Shown here: positions 1 to 11,947 of the stretch, in pieces
Position numbering within the stretch: position 1 is the stretch's first letter
How the letters are laid out: each line of letters starts with the position of its first letter
Source of the DNA: Craterostigma plantagineum
Lineage: Eukaryota > Streptophyta > Magnoliopsida > Lamiales > Linderniaceae
Length of the DNA: 64,000 nucleotides
Assembly (NCBI GenBank): GCA_027422505.1
Contig: JAPQWV010000002.1
Location: forward strand, 24,654,501 to 24,718,500
Direction: 5' to 3'
The notes under the pieces: model-generated
What the model saw: only the letters and a program-made list of their open reading frames with translations
What the model was told of the DNA's origin: nothing
The model's database searches: none
Program-made: the position numbers and the translations under genes

Positions 1-315
1 GTTCGGTTTTACGGAAAGAATTAAGAAATCATGGATAAAGATGGATTTCATATCACGTGCGCTATTCTCTATGATTTTATTACAATTCTTTCTGTAATTA
101 GACAATTTCCCTCATCTATAATTAATGGGTTGTACCCAAATGCAAAAATACTTGAATCAACACACAGAAGCAAATCGATAACTGCAATTATGTCAAAATA
201 ATACCCAAAAAAAAGAAAACCTAGCTAGCCAGTTTAAGCTCATGATATGATCTTGTCTAAAAGAGGAGCAACTTGTCTTCCCAGATAAGAAGATGAAGAT
301 GAAGCTGAAGTATCC

Positions 316-1807
316 TTACATATCCCAATTTAATTTCTCTAAGCAAAACCCGACCAAGAAGGGCCCCGCCAAATCCCCGACAGCACACCCTGCAATAATA
401 ATATAGCAAGCGAATCGTCTTCGTAGATCAGAACTTCCGCGCAAGATATAGGATCAATTATTATTTTTCAAGATTCATATGCCTATTACACAACGAGTAT
501 ATAATGGTACCGATCCATTGGCCCGTCGAAGGACGAATACAAGCCGCCCCAATGCCAGCTCCTATGGAGGCAAAAACAATCGAGGAACCACATTGAAGGG
601 TGGTGCCGTAAACTTTCTTGCCAAGAAGGAGAACTTGGTCCCCAGTGTTGACTTGATCGTCCTTATCTTCCTTGCTCTTCGTTATAGATTTAAAGAATCG
701 ATAGACATCGATGCCAACTTGGACTATCCACGCTGCTAGAACTCCTAGGAAGTGTGCTGTTGATGGTAACCAGAAAAAATGGGAAAATTATTACATGGGA
801 TGGAGATAGATAGTTACAAAGGGGGTTAAATTCAACGTTACCTCTGAAAGTTGTTCGGCTTACACATAATACGAAGGTTGGAGTGGGCAAACATCTTCCT
901 GCTTTTCGAGTGGCTGACTTTCGAACATCTATGTTTGTTGGGTTAGATTAAATTAGGCACAAGCACTATAAAAGAAATAAGAGGAAATATTCGAATAGAA
1001 CCTTTGAGAAGCTTCCATGCCATGCGCTGCGAAACATAGTGCACAGCAACTCTTTCAAGAACGCGCCTTGTAGTAATGACAGTCGTCTGAGCATATATAA
1101 CCAATTAGAGCTTCGAAGAAAATAAGAACAGAAAGGAACAACCGTGAAGATTCACCTCACGAAGTATTTGCTTGACAGATTTCTTGAAAGGAACAACCAA
1201 ATCCACTCGATTTTCGACGGGATTTTCCTGTAAAAAGTCATCATCTTCGTCCTCCAAGGGAGTCTGTTGATCGAGAAGAGGCAAATAGAACAACAGAAAC
1301 GATCTCAACGTCGTTAATGCGAGAGTTCTCCAATGAAATGCTGAAAATATCGGTTTCAACTGAAGATCATATCGCTTTCCACTATAGTTCGATGCATTAT
1401 CCTGAAATACGTTCTCAGATGCACTCCATAGACTCGAGACATAGTCTTCAGCCACCGAAGAGTCGCCGGCGTCGCAATATGCAATCTGCGCCCCACAGTT
1501 TCTGACAGATATTTAAGCGAATCATTACAAATCGAAGGGCCAAAATTCGATGTGCCTAATTCAATTTGCAACTAGGACAGACTCCTATTATACTGCTGAA
1601 GATAGAACCGCATTAACTAATAAAAAGAACAGCTAAAACCACCCACGCATACCCGAACAACGCAGCTCGAGCTGCAAAAGGAGCAGCAATCGCAAATGTT
1701 GAGGCGCCGCCCACGAATTTAGCGGAGAAAAGGGTTCTCGAAGTGAACGCCTGGGAGCCGAAATTGGGGTTTTTCCTCAGTAAATCGAGCATCGCCATCG
1801 CCGCCAT
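316..1807 (-). CDS. Conserved plant protein of unknown function, 330 aa, six exons
   Basis: I assembled complement(join(316..389, 511..756, 842..928, 1002..1086, 1156..1501, 1653..1807)). Every intron has GT-AG ends and the 993-nt total keeps phase to a TAA stop. I do not recognise a named family. I do recall similar unnamed plant proteins with the stretches SVKQILRE, RRVLERVAVHYVSQRMAWKLL, GVLAAWIVQVGIDVYRFF and GDLAGP. The N-terminus (MAAMAMLDLLRKNPNFGSQA, then Arg/Ser/Ala-rich with few acids) resembles a mitochondrial or plastid transit peptide. Hydrophobic stretches (LRSFLLFYLPLL, SIVFASIGAGIGAAC, FLVGFC) suggest membrane association. An acidic DEDDD segment lies in exon 2. Reading exon 5 on into the intron gives a plausible but wrong tail; exon 6 restores the GDLAGP end. 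Exon structure is well supported; function is open. Confidence 0.8.
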
Positions 1808-3462
1808 CGATCAATAGCAACAAAATGGCGCCGGCGCTTGAGCTGCGGCCAATCTGCGGTTCGAATAATGGATTAGTTGAACGATCCTTAAACCTTTTTT
1901 TCCCTCAAGTCCATATAATTCCGGTTACTATAAATAATACGGTGTTATTTAATGTTCGGTTACTTTTGTTCAGCCCGATATTATTCAAAAGCCCGCGTGT
2001 CAGACTAAAGGCCCGATATAGCTGAACTAGGGTTTTAGTCTATGATAATTTATATTCGGCTGTTAGATAAATAATTTATCATGGGCTTTATACTAATATT
2101 ATAGCCAAACACAGCGTAAAGGTCCTCAAGAGAATGGAACATAAGCATAGAATCAATTGAGCTGAAGAGTAGTAAAAATCAAACCATGTACGAAAGAGTG
2201 AGTAGATGATAGTATTTTACAGAAAAAGCCCAATATCTATAGTAGAGGCCCAAAGAATATTACAAATAAAGAGGTACCTTTGTAGTTTCACGTTAACCCA
2301 AAGGGTATAATTGGCATTTTTGACTGAAATTATTGAGGAGAGAGAAGTAAACAAGACAAGATTCAAGTAAGAAGTTCAAACACAAACTTACACCCAATCC
2401 AATCAAAGCTTTCAAAAAATTATATTTAGTTAAATACATAATTATTGTGTAACAAATCAAATCCTTGATTGTGTTGCTTTGTGTTTTGCTAGTCTTCCCG
2501 TGTGCGAGTTTCCCTCCTCATTGCAGGAGTTTCTTTCCCCCTTTATGGGAGTTTATTCGAGAAGAAGATAAGGTTTTGAAGTTGAAGATAAAAGAAAGTG
2601 AAGAGTATCGTAGAGTTGACTTAATAGCCATTATTGGAGTGTTAAGTTGATCTGTTGTATGTTCTTTAGTTTTTTAGTCGGAATTTCGGATCTTATATTC
2701 TCTCTGTCTTTTTTAGGTTTTTTGGTGTATTTGTTTCTCTCGTTGAGAGCTTTGTTCCATCCGGTGTGACAATGTAACCAGTGGAAGCATTTAGGTTCTT
2801 TTTAACCCCTGTATTTTTTTTTTTATCGACGAAGCTATCGTTTGAAAAAAAATTCAAATATTACACTTTTGGCCCTTTGACCATCGTGGCGTTGGCGACC
2901 AACTTTGCGTATTCAAGTCTTCTTTCTCTCTCAACTTCGAAAGAAAGAAAAGGATAAAAAGAAAAATATTCCCCGTTGACTCACGAACACATCTTTATCT
3001 CAATTCTGAATCCTCACCCATAGAAGCAGCTATACCTATATACCTACACTGCCCACCCCACAAAAATCCATAACTGCGCGATTTGCGCGACGGCCGAGTA
3101 ATTTCCGACCGTGAATCTTGTACTCGGGTCAAAAGGGTACCCGAATCTGCGATGATTGCATCTCAAGCTTCTATTTTGGGTATAACCGAGTGGGGAAGGA
3201 AGGGATTTGATATACCGCCATGGCTGCTGACTGGGTTTGATTTGATCTGTCAAGAACGGAGATTTATGTGTTTTTGTACCTCATTGGCTTGAGAAGAAAA
3301 GTTGCTCCTTTTGTCTTAGATCTAGCTGTTTGATTTTGGAAGTTTTCTTGAACTGTAGATTTCGCTATATTTTTTTTTTCTGCGCTTGGAGTTGGTTTTT
3401 TCGTGGAGAAAGTTCTGTTCTTGCCTTTTTTTTTGTGTGTGTGTGCCTGTTTATTCCGAACT
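1808..3462. promoter_or_regulatory. Shared upstream region of two head-to-head genes
   Basis: This 1.65-kb interval separates the start codons of the unknown gene (minus) and the OBERON gene (plus), so it must hold both promoters and 5' UTRs. I cannot place a transcription start with confidence. AT-rich and pyrimidine-rich stretches lie just before the OBERON ATG, including a short GT run near 3433-3446. The middle part (about 2370-2850) may be a retroposon and is listed separately. No other gene is visible here. Confidence 0.5.
2368..2852 (+). mobile_element. Possible retroposon (LINE or SINE 3' end) in the divergent promoter
   Basis: The segment ends with a T-rich run, a short unique stretch and an A run near 2844-2851, a layout common at the 3' ends of plant non-LTR elements. 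A near-match of about nine bases (attcaagta near 2370, attcaaata just after the A run) could be a target duplication. I see no reverse transcriptase ORF and no clear Pol III A or B box. This is a weak call. Confidence 0.25.
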
Positions 3463-6400
3463 ATGAAGAGGTTTAGGTCGTCGGAGGATTTCGATTCTTA
3501 CGGCGACAAGAGAGATGCAAAAGATTTAGGGGGAAGAAGAGACGAAGAAACAGCTCAACAGCGCCCTTCTTCCTCTTCTGTGCAAAGGAGTTCCTATTCC
3601 TATTACAAGCCTTCAGAGAGTGGAAGAAAGCTCATAGCCTCCCCACGTTCGAGGTACGACGAGGAAAGGGATAGCTCAAGGCTGGTAAGAAAACGATCGA
3701 ACTACGATTTAGACAGCTACGATCGAAGAAAGAGCTACGATCGACAGAGAGCTGCCCACGAAAGGGTCAGCTTCGGGCAGTCTCCTAGAGCAGGTTACGA
3801 TGCCCATCGAATTCATCGTTCTGAGAGCTTTTCTGGGCCTAGGAGAGATTTTCCCAAGGGTTTCAGGTCGGAGAGAGATAGGCCGAGGAGGGATAATTTC
3901 GTGGCGTCGTGGCGAAGGCTCGGCGGTGGAAAAGATTTCGACGAAGGGGCGAAGAGCGCTAACGAGCCTATTCGTGGGAGCAGAATGGAATCTGAAGATG
4001 TTAGCGGTAGCGTGAAATCGCCAGTGAGACAGAGAGATGTGAGATCTTCTTCAGCTATGTCTAAGGAGTCTGAAAGCGAACGATCGAAGAGCGTCGATGG
4101 GAAGGGTAAAGTCGAAGATAGTAACAATAACAATACGATTGTGGAGAGCTTTGTTCTTCACAGTAACGAAAGAGAAGAAGGCGAATTGGAGCCCGAGAAA
4201 GATGGAGTGGACACTCTTTCTCAAGAGAAGCTTAGTAGTGAGAATCCCATCGAGCGTAAGGATGCCATGGATTCTTCGAATGCAGAGAAAGGAGAGAGCT
4301 CCACGAAGCTCGAGGTCAACATTAATGGTGGCTTGGATGAACGTCAGGGTATAGCAGTTGAAGGAGCGAATAAGAGTGGCGATGAAGATGAAGATGATGA
4401 CGTGAACGAAGAAATGGAAGGTAGCAATAACGTAGTCGAAGGCAGAGGAGAAGGTTCTTTCGAGGAGGACGAGGAAGGTACATCTGCTGCTGATAAGGGG
4501 AAAGAAGAGAGTAATACTAACATCGAAACGGAGAAAGAGGGTCTCAGTTTGAATCCAAATGTAGAAGAAGCAGAGCCTTCAATGGAAGAAATGGCCCGAA
4601 CTTTGATCGATAAGGGAAAAAGCGTAGTACTTACCGTTTCGCCCTCGAGCAGTCCAAATCACATAGGTATGGACTTTGTGGCTGAAGCTGAAGAGCCAAG
4701 CACCATGGGGTTTCAGTTTTTTTCTAGCGATCCAATTAAGATGAAGGAAAACGTCGAACAATTAGCTCCAAGAAAGCCTAAAGACGACAAAATGGGTGGT
4801 GCTCTTGAGCTTTCGCTTAGCTTGCCAAACGTCTTACTGCCCATTGGCGCCCAGGCTGGGGAACAAGGCCCTAGCTCTCCCAGCCATGGAAGGAGCTTTC
4901 AATCGTTTGCTAGCTCGTTTAGGACGAACTCTAATGGATTCAGTGCTTCCATGTCGTTCTCTGGCTCTCAGCAGATAACCCACAATCCCAGCTGCTCTAT
5001 GAATCATGAAATGTACGATTACGAAAAATCTGTTGGTAGCAAGCCATTGTTTAAAGGAGTCGATTGGAAAGCTTTGGCTGCCGAAAACGAAGAACCAGCC
5101 TTCCCTAGGCTTCCATCGCAGATATCTAAGGCTAATTCGTCGGGACAAGCTATGGCGAACGGTCAGAAAGTTACGGTCGATGGTCTTGAGAGACAGTTGA
5201 GCTTCAGGAAGCAATCTCTTGGATCGCAGGGCTTCGTTTCTTACAGAAACGGGTCAGAAAAGATGCAACTGATCGTAGAAAAAGACAGCAATGGAACTGA
5301 TTTCGCCGAGTCGATCGTGACAATGATAGCCTCAGAACCCTTGCACCTAATGGCTCGAAAGTTCAGCGAAATGAATCCTCAGCAGATTTCCCTCGTCAAG
5401 GAGCATGTCCAAGAAATCATATCTCAACCGAGCAAAAAATGGCAGCTCAGCGCTCTACAGAAGGCATTGCAGAATAGGGACGACATTACAATGGACGCAT
5501 TGCTGAGCGCACGTCGTTTTATACTAGAAATCCTAACAGCCCTAAAAACTGGGATGGGAGATTTCGTCCTAACGAAGCTCGACGTCCCATCTTCTGAACT
5601 GGCCGAGATATTTCTTACCATGAGATGCAAGAATCCCGTGTGTAGGAGCGTTTTGCCCGTCGACGACTGCGACTGCAAAATATGCGCTCGCCAGAGGGAT
5701 TTCTGCAGGGAATGTATGTGCCTCGTTTGCGCCAAATTCGATAATGGGGCGAACACTTGTGGATGGGTTGGGTGCGACGTTTGCCTCCATTGGTGTCACG
5801 CTGATTGTGGTCTTAGGGAATCTCATATTAGAAATGGGCTCAGTGCGAAGGGCATGCAATTTTACTGCGTTGCTTGCGATCATCCTTCTGAGATGTTTGG
5901 CTTCGTAAAGGAGGTTTTTCAGAACTTCGTCAAGGTTTGGGATTTGGGTAACCTTCGCCGAGAGCTCGAGTATGTAAGGAGGATATTCGAGGGCAGCGCA
6001 GATGTAAGGGGGAAAAGGCTGCACGAATTTTCTGTGAGGATGATGTTGAGGTTGAATGGTGGAGTCGAAATCGATGATGCGAAAAAGCACATCTTGAATT
6101 TCTTCAATGGTATGATTTGTTAGCCTTTTCTCTTGCAATTGGAGCTTTGTCTGAAAAACTTGCATTTTCTTGATCTTCTTTTTCCTTTTTAACTGCAGAT
6201 ATCGACTCAGACAAGCACGGGACGCCTGCAACTGAACCCAGAAAGGAATTGCCTGCAAAGATCGACGAAAGCAACAATAATGCCGTCGGCGTTTCGAGCC
6301 ATGTATTGGGAAAACACATAGATAGAACCCCACAATTCTCCCTGGATGAAAAGCTTGAAACGAATTTAGATTTTCGAAGAACTGTTGTTGAAAGGGAGCA

Positions 6401-6731
6401 GCCTGTGTATGATGAGCTGGAGAGTATTATAAGAATCAAGCAAGCCGAGGCAAATATGTACCAATTGCGCGCCGACGATGCGAGGAAGGAATCTGAAGCT
6501 CTGAAGCGCATTTCGGCGTCGAAGGGCGAAAAGGTCGAGGAAGAATACAGAAGAAGAATCGACAAGCTTCGCTTGGCTGAGGCTGAAGATATGAGGAGAC
6601 AGAAGGTCGAAGAACTGCAGGCCTTCGAAAGATCCTATCAAGAATACTTCAGCATGAAGATGAGGATGGAAATGGAGATTAAGGACCTTTTGTTGAAGAT
6701 GGAATCGACTAGAAGAAATCTCGCCATGTAA
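3463..6731 (+). CDS. OBE4: OBERON 4-like PHD-finger protein, 1059 aa, two exons
   Basis: Structure is join(3463..6109, 6199..6731). The intron is GT-AG with a pyrimidine-rich acceptor, and the 3180-nt total stays in frame. The start MKRFRSSEDFDSYGDK matches the OBERON/TITANIA N-terminus and is the first ATG in frame; the open frame upstream begins only with GTG. A long charged Ser/Glu-rich region (about 1-600) precedes the OBERON domain. The PHD zinc finger lies at about 722-808, with Cys/His pairs such as CKNPVC, CDCKIC, CRECMCLVC and HWCHADC. Residues about 953-1059 form a Glu/Arg-rich coiled coil. OBERON proteins are nuclear chromatin readers that act redundantly in embryonic root and shoot meristem establishment. 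Length is nearer Arabidopsis OBE4/TTA2 than the shorter OBE3/TTA1, so the paralog assignment is an inference. Confidence 0.9.
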
Positions 6732-6931
6732 TAGGGAGATTAACTCAGGATTTTTCTAGCTTACCTTTCCCGGACAAAAAATTTGTGGTATATTCATCTT
6801 TCTTATACTAACAAGAAAAGAAAAGGGTAATTTTCAACATTTCCGAATACAAATCAATAAGCATATGCGTAGAATACATGTTTGCATCAATATTCCAACT
6901 TTACTTCGGAATTTAAAGACCTGCAATGAAC
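6732..6931. other. 200-bp convergent intergenic gap
   Basis: Only 200 bp separate the OBERON stop codon from the RLF stop codon on the other strand. This must hold both 3' UTRs and polyadenylation signals, so the transcripts probably overlap. An aataag-like motif lies near 6858. No further gene fits. Confidence 0.6.
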
Positions 6932-8304
6932 TCATGTCTTCTTGCCCTCGTCTAAGATTCCCACAAGACATTTCTCCAACAAGAACTCGGCGTTAACCCA
7001 TGCGTGGTATTTATCTGTAAGGAAACATAGCGTCAAGGAACCCACATGTGACGAACATCTCTCCATAAAGCAAAGATATGTAAACGAATTCATTTCAAAA
7101 TATTTCGATCTTTAGTGATTCCGAGATATATGCATGAATTCTTTGTTCGACGAAAAGAAAATAGGATACTGAACAAGGAGGTGCAGTCTCTTCCTACCCC
7201 CTTCATAAGCTCATCACCTGCAAAATGGAAAAGAATATGATAGATCCACACAAAGTTAGCCTTTCCACTTTACTGAGGTTAAGTTGCAATAGATAGTGTA
7301 GACATTGAGCTGCAAATCAGAAAACACACAAATTATTATTACCCCCAGGATGAAACTTCATGTATGTTGTAATATTGTAGACACGGCCTTTAAGAACAGT
7401 CCACATGGAGTCTTCGGATCTGTGCTGTTTGACTTCGCTCATAGGAATAAGTCTCGTATTGGACCGTCCATTCAATCCTGTATCTTAAACATCTTACTAA
7501 GTATGCAGATTAACTCCACAGACCATTTTCATTTAAGGTATGTGTATGATACAATCATACAAGTGCAAAAACCAGACATTCACGAATGATGTAAAACTCC
7601 AAAAAAGAAGAGAAAATCAAGAACTTCTGTCAGTGTCAAACTAGGCGGCATCACAAACAAAAAGCATACCTTTTCTCCATTGCAAAATGCTCATATTTAC
7701 AAGCCATGTTGTTTAGCGTGGATTATACAATCTCAATTCGTAGAATTCAAACAACTTACGTCTTAAACGCAATATAGCATTCGAATAGGCAAACTTTCAA
7801 TCACACGACGAAAGGCAAAGTAGAACCCTTTTCTCAAAAAGGAGTTGTGTTCAAGTGTACCTGCAAGATCGGGACGTGTTTGGGTAAGCTTAAGCCAGTC
7901 CATTTGGCTGTAACCCTTCTCAAAGGGAACCTTAGCTCGGGCAATCACCTTTCCCTTTGGAGCTTTTGCATCCGACTTCTTCGAACTTCCAGAAACTTCT
8001 CCGTCGATCCTTTTGAGCTGCATATCGCTAGTTGAGGCGTCAATTACATTAAACGATAAAGAACCAATTGTTTCTCTAATCCTTTGGGAAGGAGGGATAT
8101 TCCATATACTACCACCATTCTTGATATCAGTTTCCACAGAAACACCTTTAACGTCTTCATCTGCTACTTTCTGAGCTTCACCAGCATTTATGGGCGGAGA
8201 AACCTGGCGATAAAACACTCTATGTCAGTAATCAATAACAGAAACATAAAAAAGCACATATGAAGACTTACACTACAGAAGGTGAAATCATCCTCATTCG
8301 CCAT
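6932..8304 (-). CDS. RLF: Cytochrome b5 domain protein RLF, 213 aa, five exons
   Basis: I assembled complement(join(6932..7014, 7170..7217, 7343..7477, 7861..8203, 8272..8304)). All introns are GT-AG and the 642-nt total is in phase. The N-terminal half is divergent and contains the RLF signature [21 protein letters not shown] (first 20 residues diagnostic). The C-terminal half is a cytochrome b5 heme-binding domain with [11 protein letters not shown], then MKFHPGG (His168) and KYHAW (His190), the two expected axial heme ligands. Both are present. Arabidopsis RLF (REDUCED LATERAL ROOT FORMATION) is a cytosolic cytochrome b5-like protein of very similar length, needed for lateral root initiation. 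Exon 1 codes for only 11 residues and is easily missed by gene finders. The three short 3' exons carry the whole heme domain. Confidence 0.93.
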
Positions 8305-9178
8305 CTGCAGACTACTCGCAAGCTCCAGGCAGAAAATCTGATATATGCACCGATTTCACCACGCCCACGTCGAAACAGAGATGAATTTACCATAACATCA
8401 AAATATGAAAGCTCAGTAGCAGATAAGTATGCAAACCTTCCACAGCATACAGATCACTTTGCTAATTCCCCAGGAAAAAAAATATGCGAAAATCCCTAAA
8501 ATGCAACTTACAAGCCCAAGAAATCAATTCCCCACCTACTCGGCTAAGATTCTCGAGCTCTGACTGGGATCGATCATATGATGATAAAAACATGGAAGAC
8601 TCGATTTTTCTTTTATATGGGAAGGAAGTGAAAGACGACTTATGTAATATATGGGCCGCTATCGTAATCGGGCCGGTCAAATGCTATAGCAAAATCTCTT
8701 GGTTTTAGCATTATGGGCTTTTGTTTACGCGTATATTATATATTTTCACACTTATAAGTGTGTATGACAAAATGAACAGTGAATTTCGTCGTAATCTATA
8801 TCTCCTGGAATAGTATCCTATTTTTCGTCAACACTACCCTATATTTCGTAATGATTCCTATTTATCGCGTTTTTCCTGGATGATATTCCACGATATTTAG
8901 CCAGATATAGTCTATTGGGATGTAAAGCATTAATTCCAGGGTCAATTGTAAGTCAGGCCCTATTAAGAAGTTTTAGTAGATTTCAGGCTCTTTTTATGTT
9001 TTCGATAGGGAGAAGGATCCAAATGATATTTAGGTTAGGGATAAGGACCCATTCAGACGGAAAAGACCATTGTACCCTTATTTTTTCCCGAAATTACATC
9101 ACTTTTTAGACCTAAATCCCACGTGTTATAAAGTGGTACATAAATCTATTTAGTGGTATGATCTGTAAATTTTACCAA
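8305..9178. other. Upstream flank of RLF
   Basis: This holds the RLF 5' UTR and promoter (about 8305-8700), then AT-rich intergenic DNA to 9178. I see no further coding signal, RNA gene or clear transposon end. Confidence 0.5.
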
Positions 9179-9527
9179 TTAAGACAAGAATTGAGACCAA
9201 AAATCGATTTTCAGTACCACAAATCCTAAAATTAGCTTTCCACCCTTCACCGAGAAAACCCGAAGAATTTCTACCGTTTGAACCCTAAATCGACGAAACC
9301 CGACTAATTTCGACACTAATCGACGAATCTTGTGATGGTTTTGAAGAAGAACACCGTCGATCGCCAAAAAAGTAGCCGAAAGAAGGTTGCTGGCAAGAAG
9401 AAAGTTGCTAGGAAGAAGAATGACGTCGATCGCCGGGAAATGGCCGGAAGAAGGAGAAGAAAGTTGCTGGGAAGAAGAAAGTCGGTGAATCGAGTGAATG
9501 GCGTCCAGCAGGCATAAACTATACCGC
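9179..9527. repeat. Unclassified segment with a short internal duplication
   Basis: The stretch about 9345-9480 repeats Lys/Arg-rich codons: the motif cgtcgatcgcc occurs near 9353 and 9424, each followed by aagaag-rich sequence. Small ORFs exist on both strands but match nothing I know and look compositional. It may be the left part of the repeat that carries the minisatellite, since similar agtggtat motifs occur near 9130. Confidence 0.3.
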
Positions 9528-10628
9528 TTAAGTATAATTTGGTACCAATTTACACTCCATTCGTAACAAAAAATAAGCATTCCAGAAGCTTCACGGACCG
9601 TCAAACCGTCTCCCTTTATACAATACCACATAACATGTTTATTATACCATTTAAGTATAATTTGGTACCAATTTATACTCCATTCATAACAAAAAATAAG
9701 AACATTCCAGAAGCTCCACTGGCCTATTACCGTCTCCATCTTTATAAAATACAACATCACGTGTAAAATATATCACTTAAGTATAGTCTTATACCAATTT
9801 ATACTCCACTCGTAACAGAAAATAAGAACATTCCAGAAGCTCCATGTGCCTATTACCTCTCCATCTTTATAAAATACTACATCACATGTAAATTATACCA
9901 CTTAGGCATAGTTTGATACCAACTTATACTCGACTCGTAAAAATGAAAATAGGAACATTTCAGAAGCTTCATGGGCCTATTACCGTCTCCATCTTTATAC
10001 AATACCACATCACATGTAAATAGTACCACTTAATAATATTTAGTTACCAATTTATACTCCATTCGTAACAAAAAATAAGAACATTCCAGAAGCGTCATGG
10101 GCCGCAAATCGTCTCCATATTATACAATACCACATCACATGCAAACTATACCATTTCAGTGTAGTTTCGTACCAATTTATACTCCGTTCATAACAAAAAA
10201 TAAGAACATTCCAGAAGCTTCATTGGCCGTCAAACCGTCTCCATCTTTATACAATACCACGTCACATGTAAATTACCACTTCAGTGTAGTTTCGTACCAA
10301 TTTATACTCCATTCATAACAGAAAATAAGAACATTCCAGAAGCTTCATGGGCCGTCAAACCGTCTCCATCTTTATACAATACCACGTCACATGTAAATTA
10401 CCACTTCAGTGTAGTTTCGTACCAATTTATACTCCATTCATAACAAAAAATAAGAACATTCCAAAAGCTTCATGGGCCGTCAAACATCTACATCTTTATA
10501 AAATACCACATCACATGTAAATTATACCACTTCAGCGCAGTTTAGTACCAATTTATACTCCATTCATAACAAAATATAAGAACATTCCAGAAGCTTCATG
10601 GGCCGTCAGTCAATATGGTCTCTCCATC
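9528..10628. repeat. Minisatellite, about nine copies of a 125-bp unit
   Basis: The unit contains taccaatttatactcc, then aaaataagaacattccagaa, then gtctccatcttta and ataccacatcacatgtaaa. The accaatt landmark falls at 9544, 9667, 9793, 9918, 10046, 10171, 10296, 10421 and 10547, so spacing is 123-128 bp. Copies are clearly related but not identical, and the middle copies (10171-10421) are the closest to each other. The array is cut at 10628 by the LTR of element D, within the gtctccatc part of the unit. Confidence 0.9.
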
Positions 10629-10976
10629 TGTTAGGTCCTAATTAATCAACTCTACGATCCTAGGCATGAATTCTAAAGGAATCGATAAGAATTGCTTAGA
10701 TTGAGATTTCGATCGAAAACCTTCTTGGAGAGCTTTTGAGAGAATCTCGAGTAGTGAGAGAAGATATTTTTGTTTCTCTCTCTAGAAATCGAATTGCAGG
10801 CCTTTCGTATCAAATTCTAAAATCTTCTCTATTAAGCTCAACGTTTACAAATGTATTTATACCAAACAAGCTTGGTATAAATAACAAATAAGTCCTAAAC
10901 TAAGGACAATCAATAAAAGCCCCAATCTACGAAGACAGCTAATGAATCAAAGCACAATTAAAATTAATATTCTACA
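10629..10976 (-). repeat. 3' LTR of element D, 348 bp
   Basis: On the plus strand the segment starts TGTTAGGTCC and ends ATTCTACA, so it has TG...CA ends. On the minus strand it is preceded by a purine-rich AGGAGAA tract and by the end of ORF3. It contains one TTTCGATCGAAA palindrome. The partner LTR is outside the window, so the boundaries rest on the terminal dinucleotides and the purine tract. The plus-side flank is CCATC (10624-10628). Confidence 0.7.
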
Positions 10977-11947
10977 TTCTCCTAATTTGTGCTTGATTTC
11001 TCTTCCGCGCCATCTGTCCTCGTCGGGCATAGTACGACCTGCGCAAGCCCAGCGCATGCTCAAAGTTCCTGAGCGTATTCCTTAGCTCCAGTCGCTCCTT
11101 AATGTCCTCAAGTAATTCCATTAGGAGCGGCTGTTCTCTCACGAACCGGTGGATCCTCTGCATCGTCTCTCTATTGATTTACCTCTGCTCTATGTTCTTC
11201 CTGATGACCTTGAGTGTCCCATCACAGAACTTGTTGATTTCAGTCTTCAACATCAACCTATTCTTCTTAGCGATTGGATTGTGGTAGGTGATGCCTAGGA
11301 CTGAGCTGATGTGCACGTGATTGTTGGGAAGCCCTTCGATCTCAGGTCCTATGTTGAGCGGAGCGGTCATGTTGACTTTCTTCATGTTGCTCTCCAGAGC
11401 CATCTGAAGGTCGTGTGTGGCGAAGTACTTTACTTGGCGCATCATGAACGGGTAGAGGCCCTCGATACCTTCTGTCTTGATGAAGCCTTGAGGACCTTTG
11501 TATTTCTCCACGTAAAGCTGGTAGAGGTTGTACACCTCCTCGGCAGGGAGATACGGTAGGTCACTCTCGCTTAGATCTTCTCGAGTCCTATCTACTCGCT
11601 CGATGGCGTAGTGAGGTGTTGAAAGTCCTCCTTTCGCACAGTAGACGCTGAGTAACTGACAGATTGGGGAGAGACTCTTGAATAACTCTTGGCTTGGCTT
11701 TTAGTCATCCCCAATCTTACATCCGGTCCGAGGTGGGTCAGCATCCAGAGATACGTCATTCTCTTTTGTTGATCCCAATGAGAGATCCCTCTCAGCTCAA
11801 ACTCGTTCGGCTTGTCGACTTTGTCCGGTGACCTCCAAATATTTTCACGGACTTCTTCAAGAAAAGGTATCTCTATTCAAATATTCTCCCACGTCGTGTC
11901 GATCCGAACGGTCCCTGCATTTGTCTTGTGGGGGAAACCGCCCGGAT
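10972..11947 (-). pseudogene. Element D ORF3, C-terminal part
   Basis: Two frames give the conserved ORF3 C-terminal blocks: EEVRENIWR, MMRQVKYFATHDLQMALESN, CDGTLKVIRKNIEQR and LRNTLRNFEHALGLRRSYY. These align with ORF3 of elements A and B. Stops and frameshifts separate the blocks. The stop codon (10972-10974) lies a few bases inside the 3' LTR, so ORF3 here reads across the polypurine tract. The piece is cut at 11947 by the LTR of element G. Confidence 0.8.

Noticed and set aside
461..510. Reading exon 5 of the unknown gene on to the stop at 461
   Set aside because: This reads through a GT donor at 510. Splicing to 389 keeps phase and restores the conserved GDLAGP ending.
3403..3462. N-terminal extension of the OBERON protein by 20 residues
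   Set aside because: It would start with GTG. The first ATG in frame (3463) gives the family's conserved start MKRFRSSEDFDSYG.
9179..9760. 193-codon ORF on the minus strand
   Set aside because: It runs through minisatellite units and repeats its own sequence. Its composition is repeat-driven and it matches no family.
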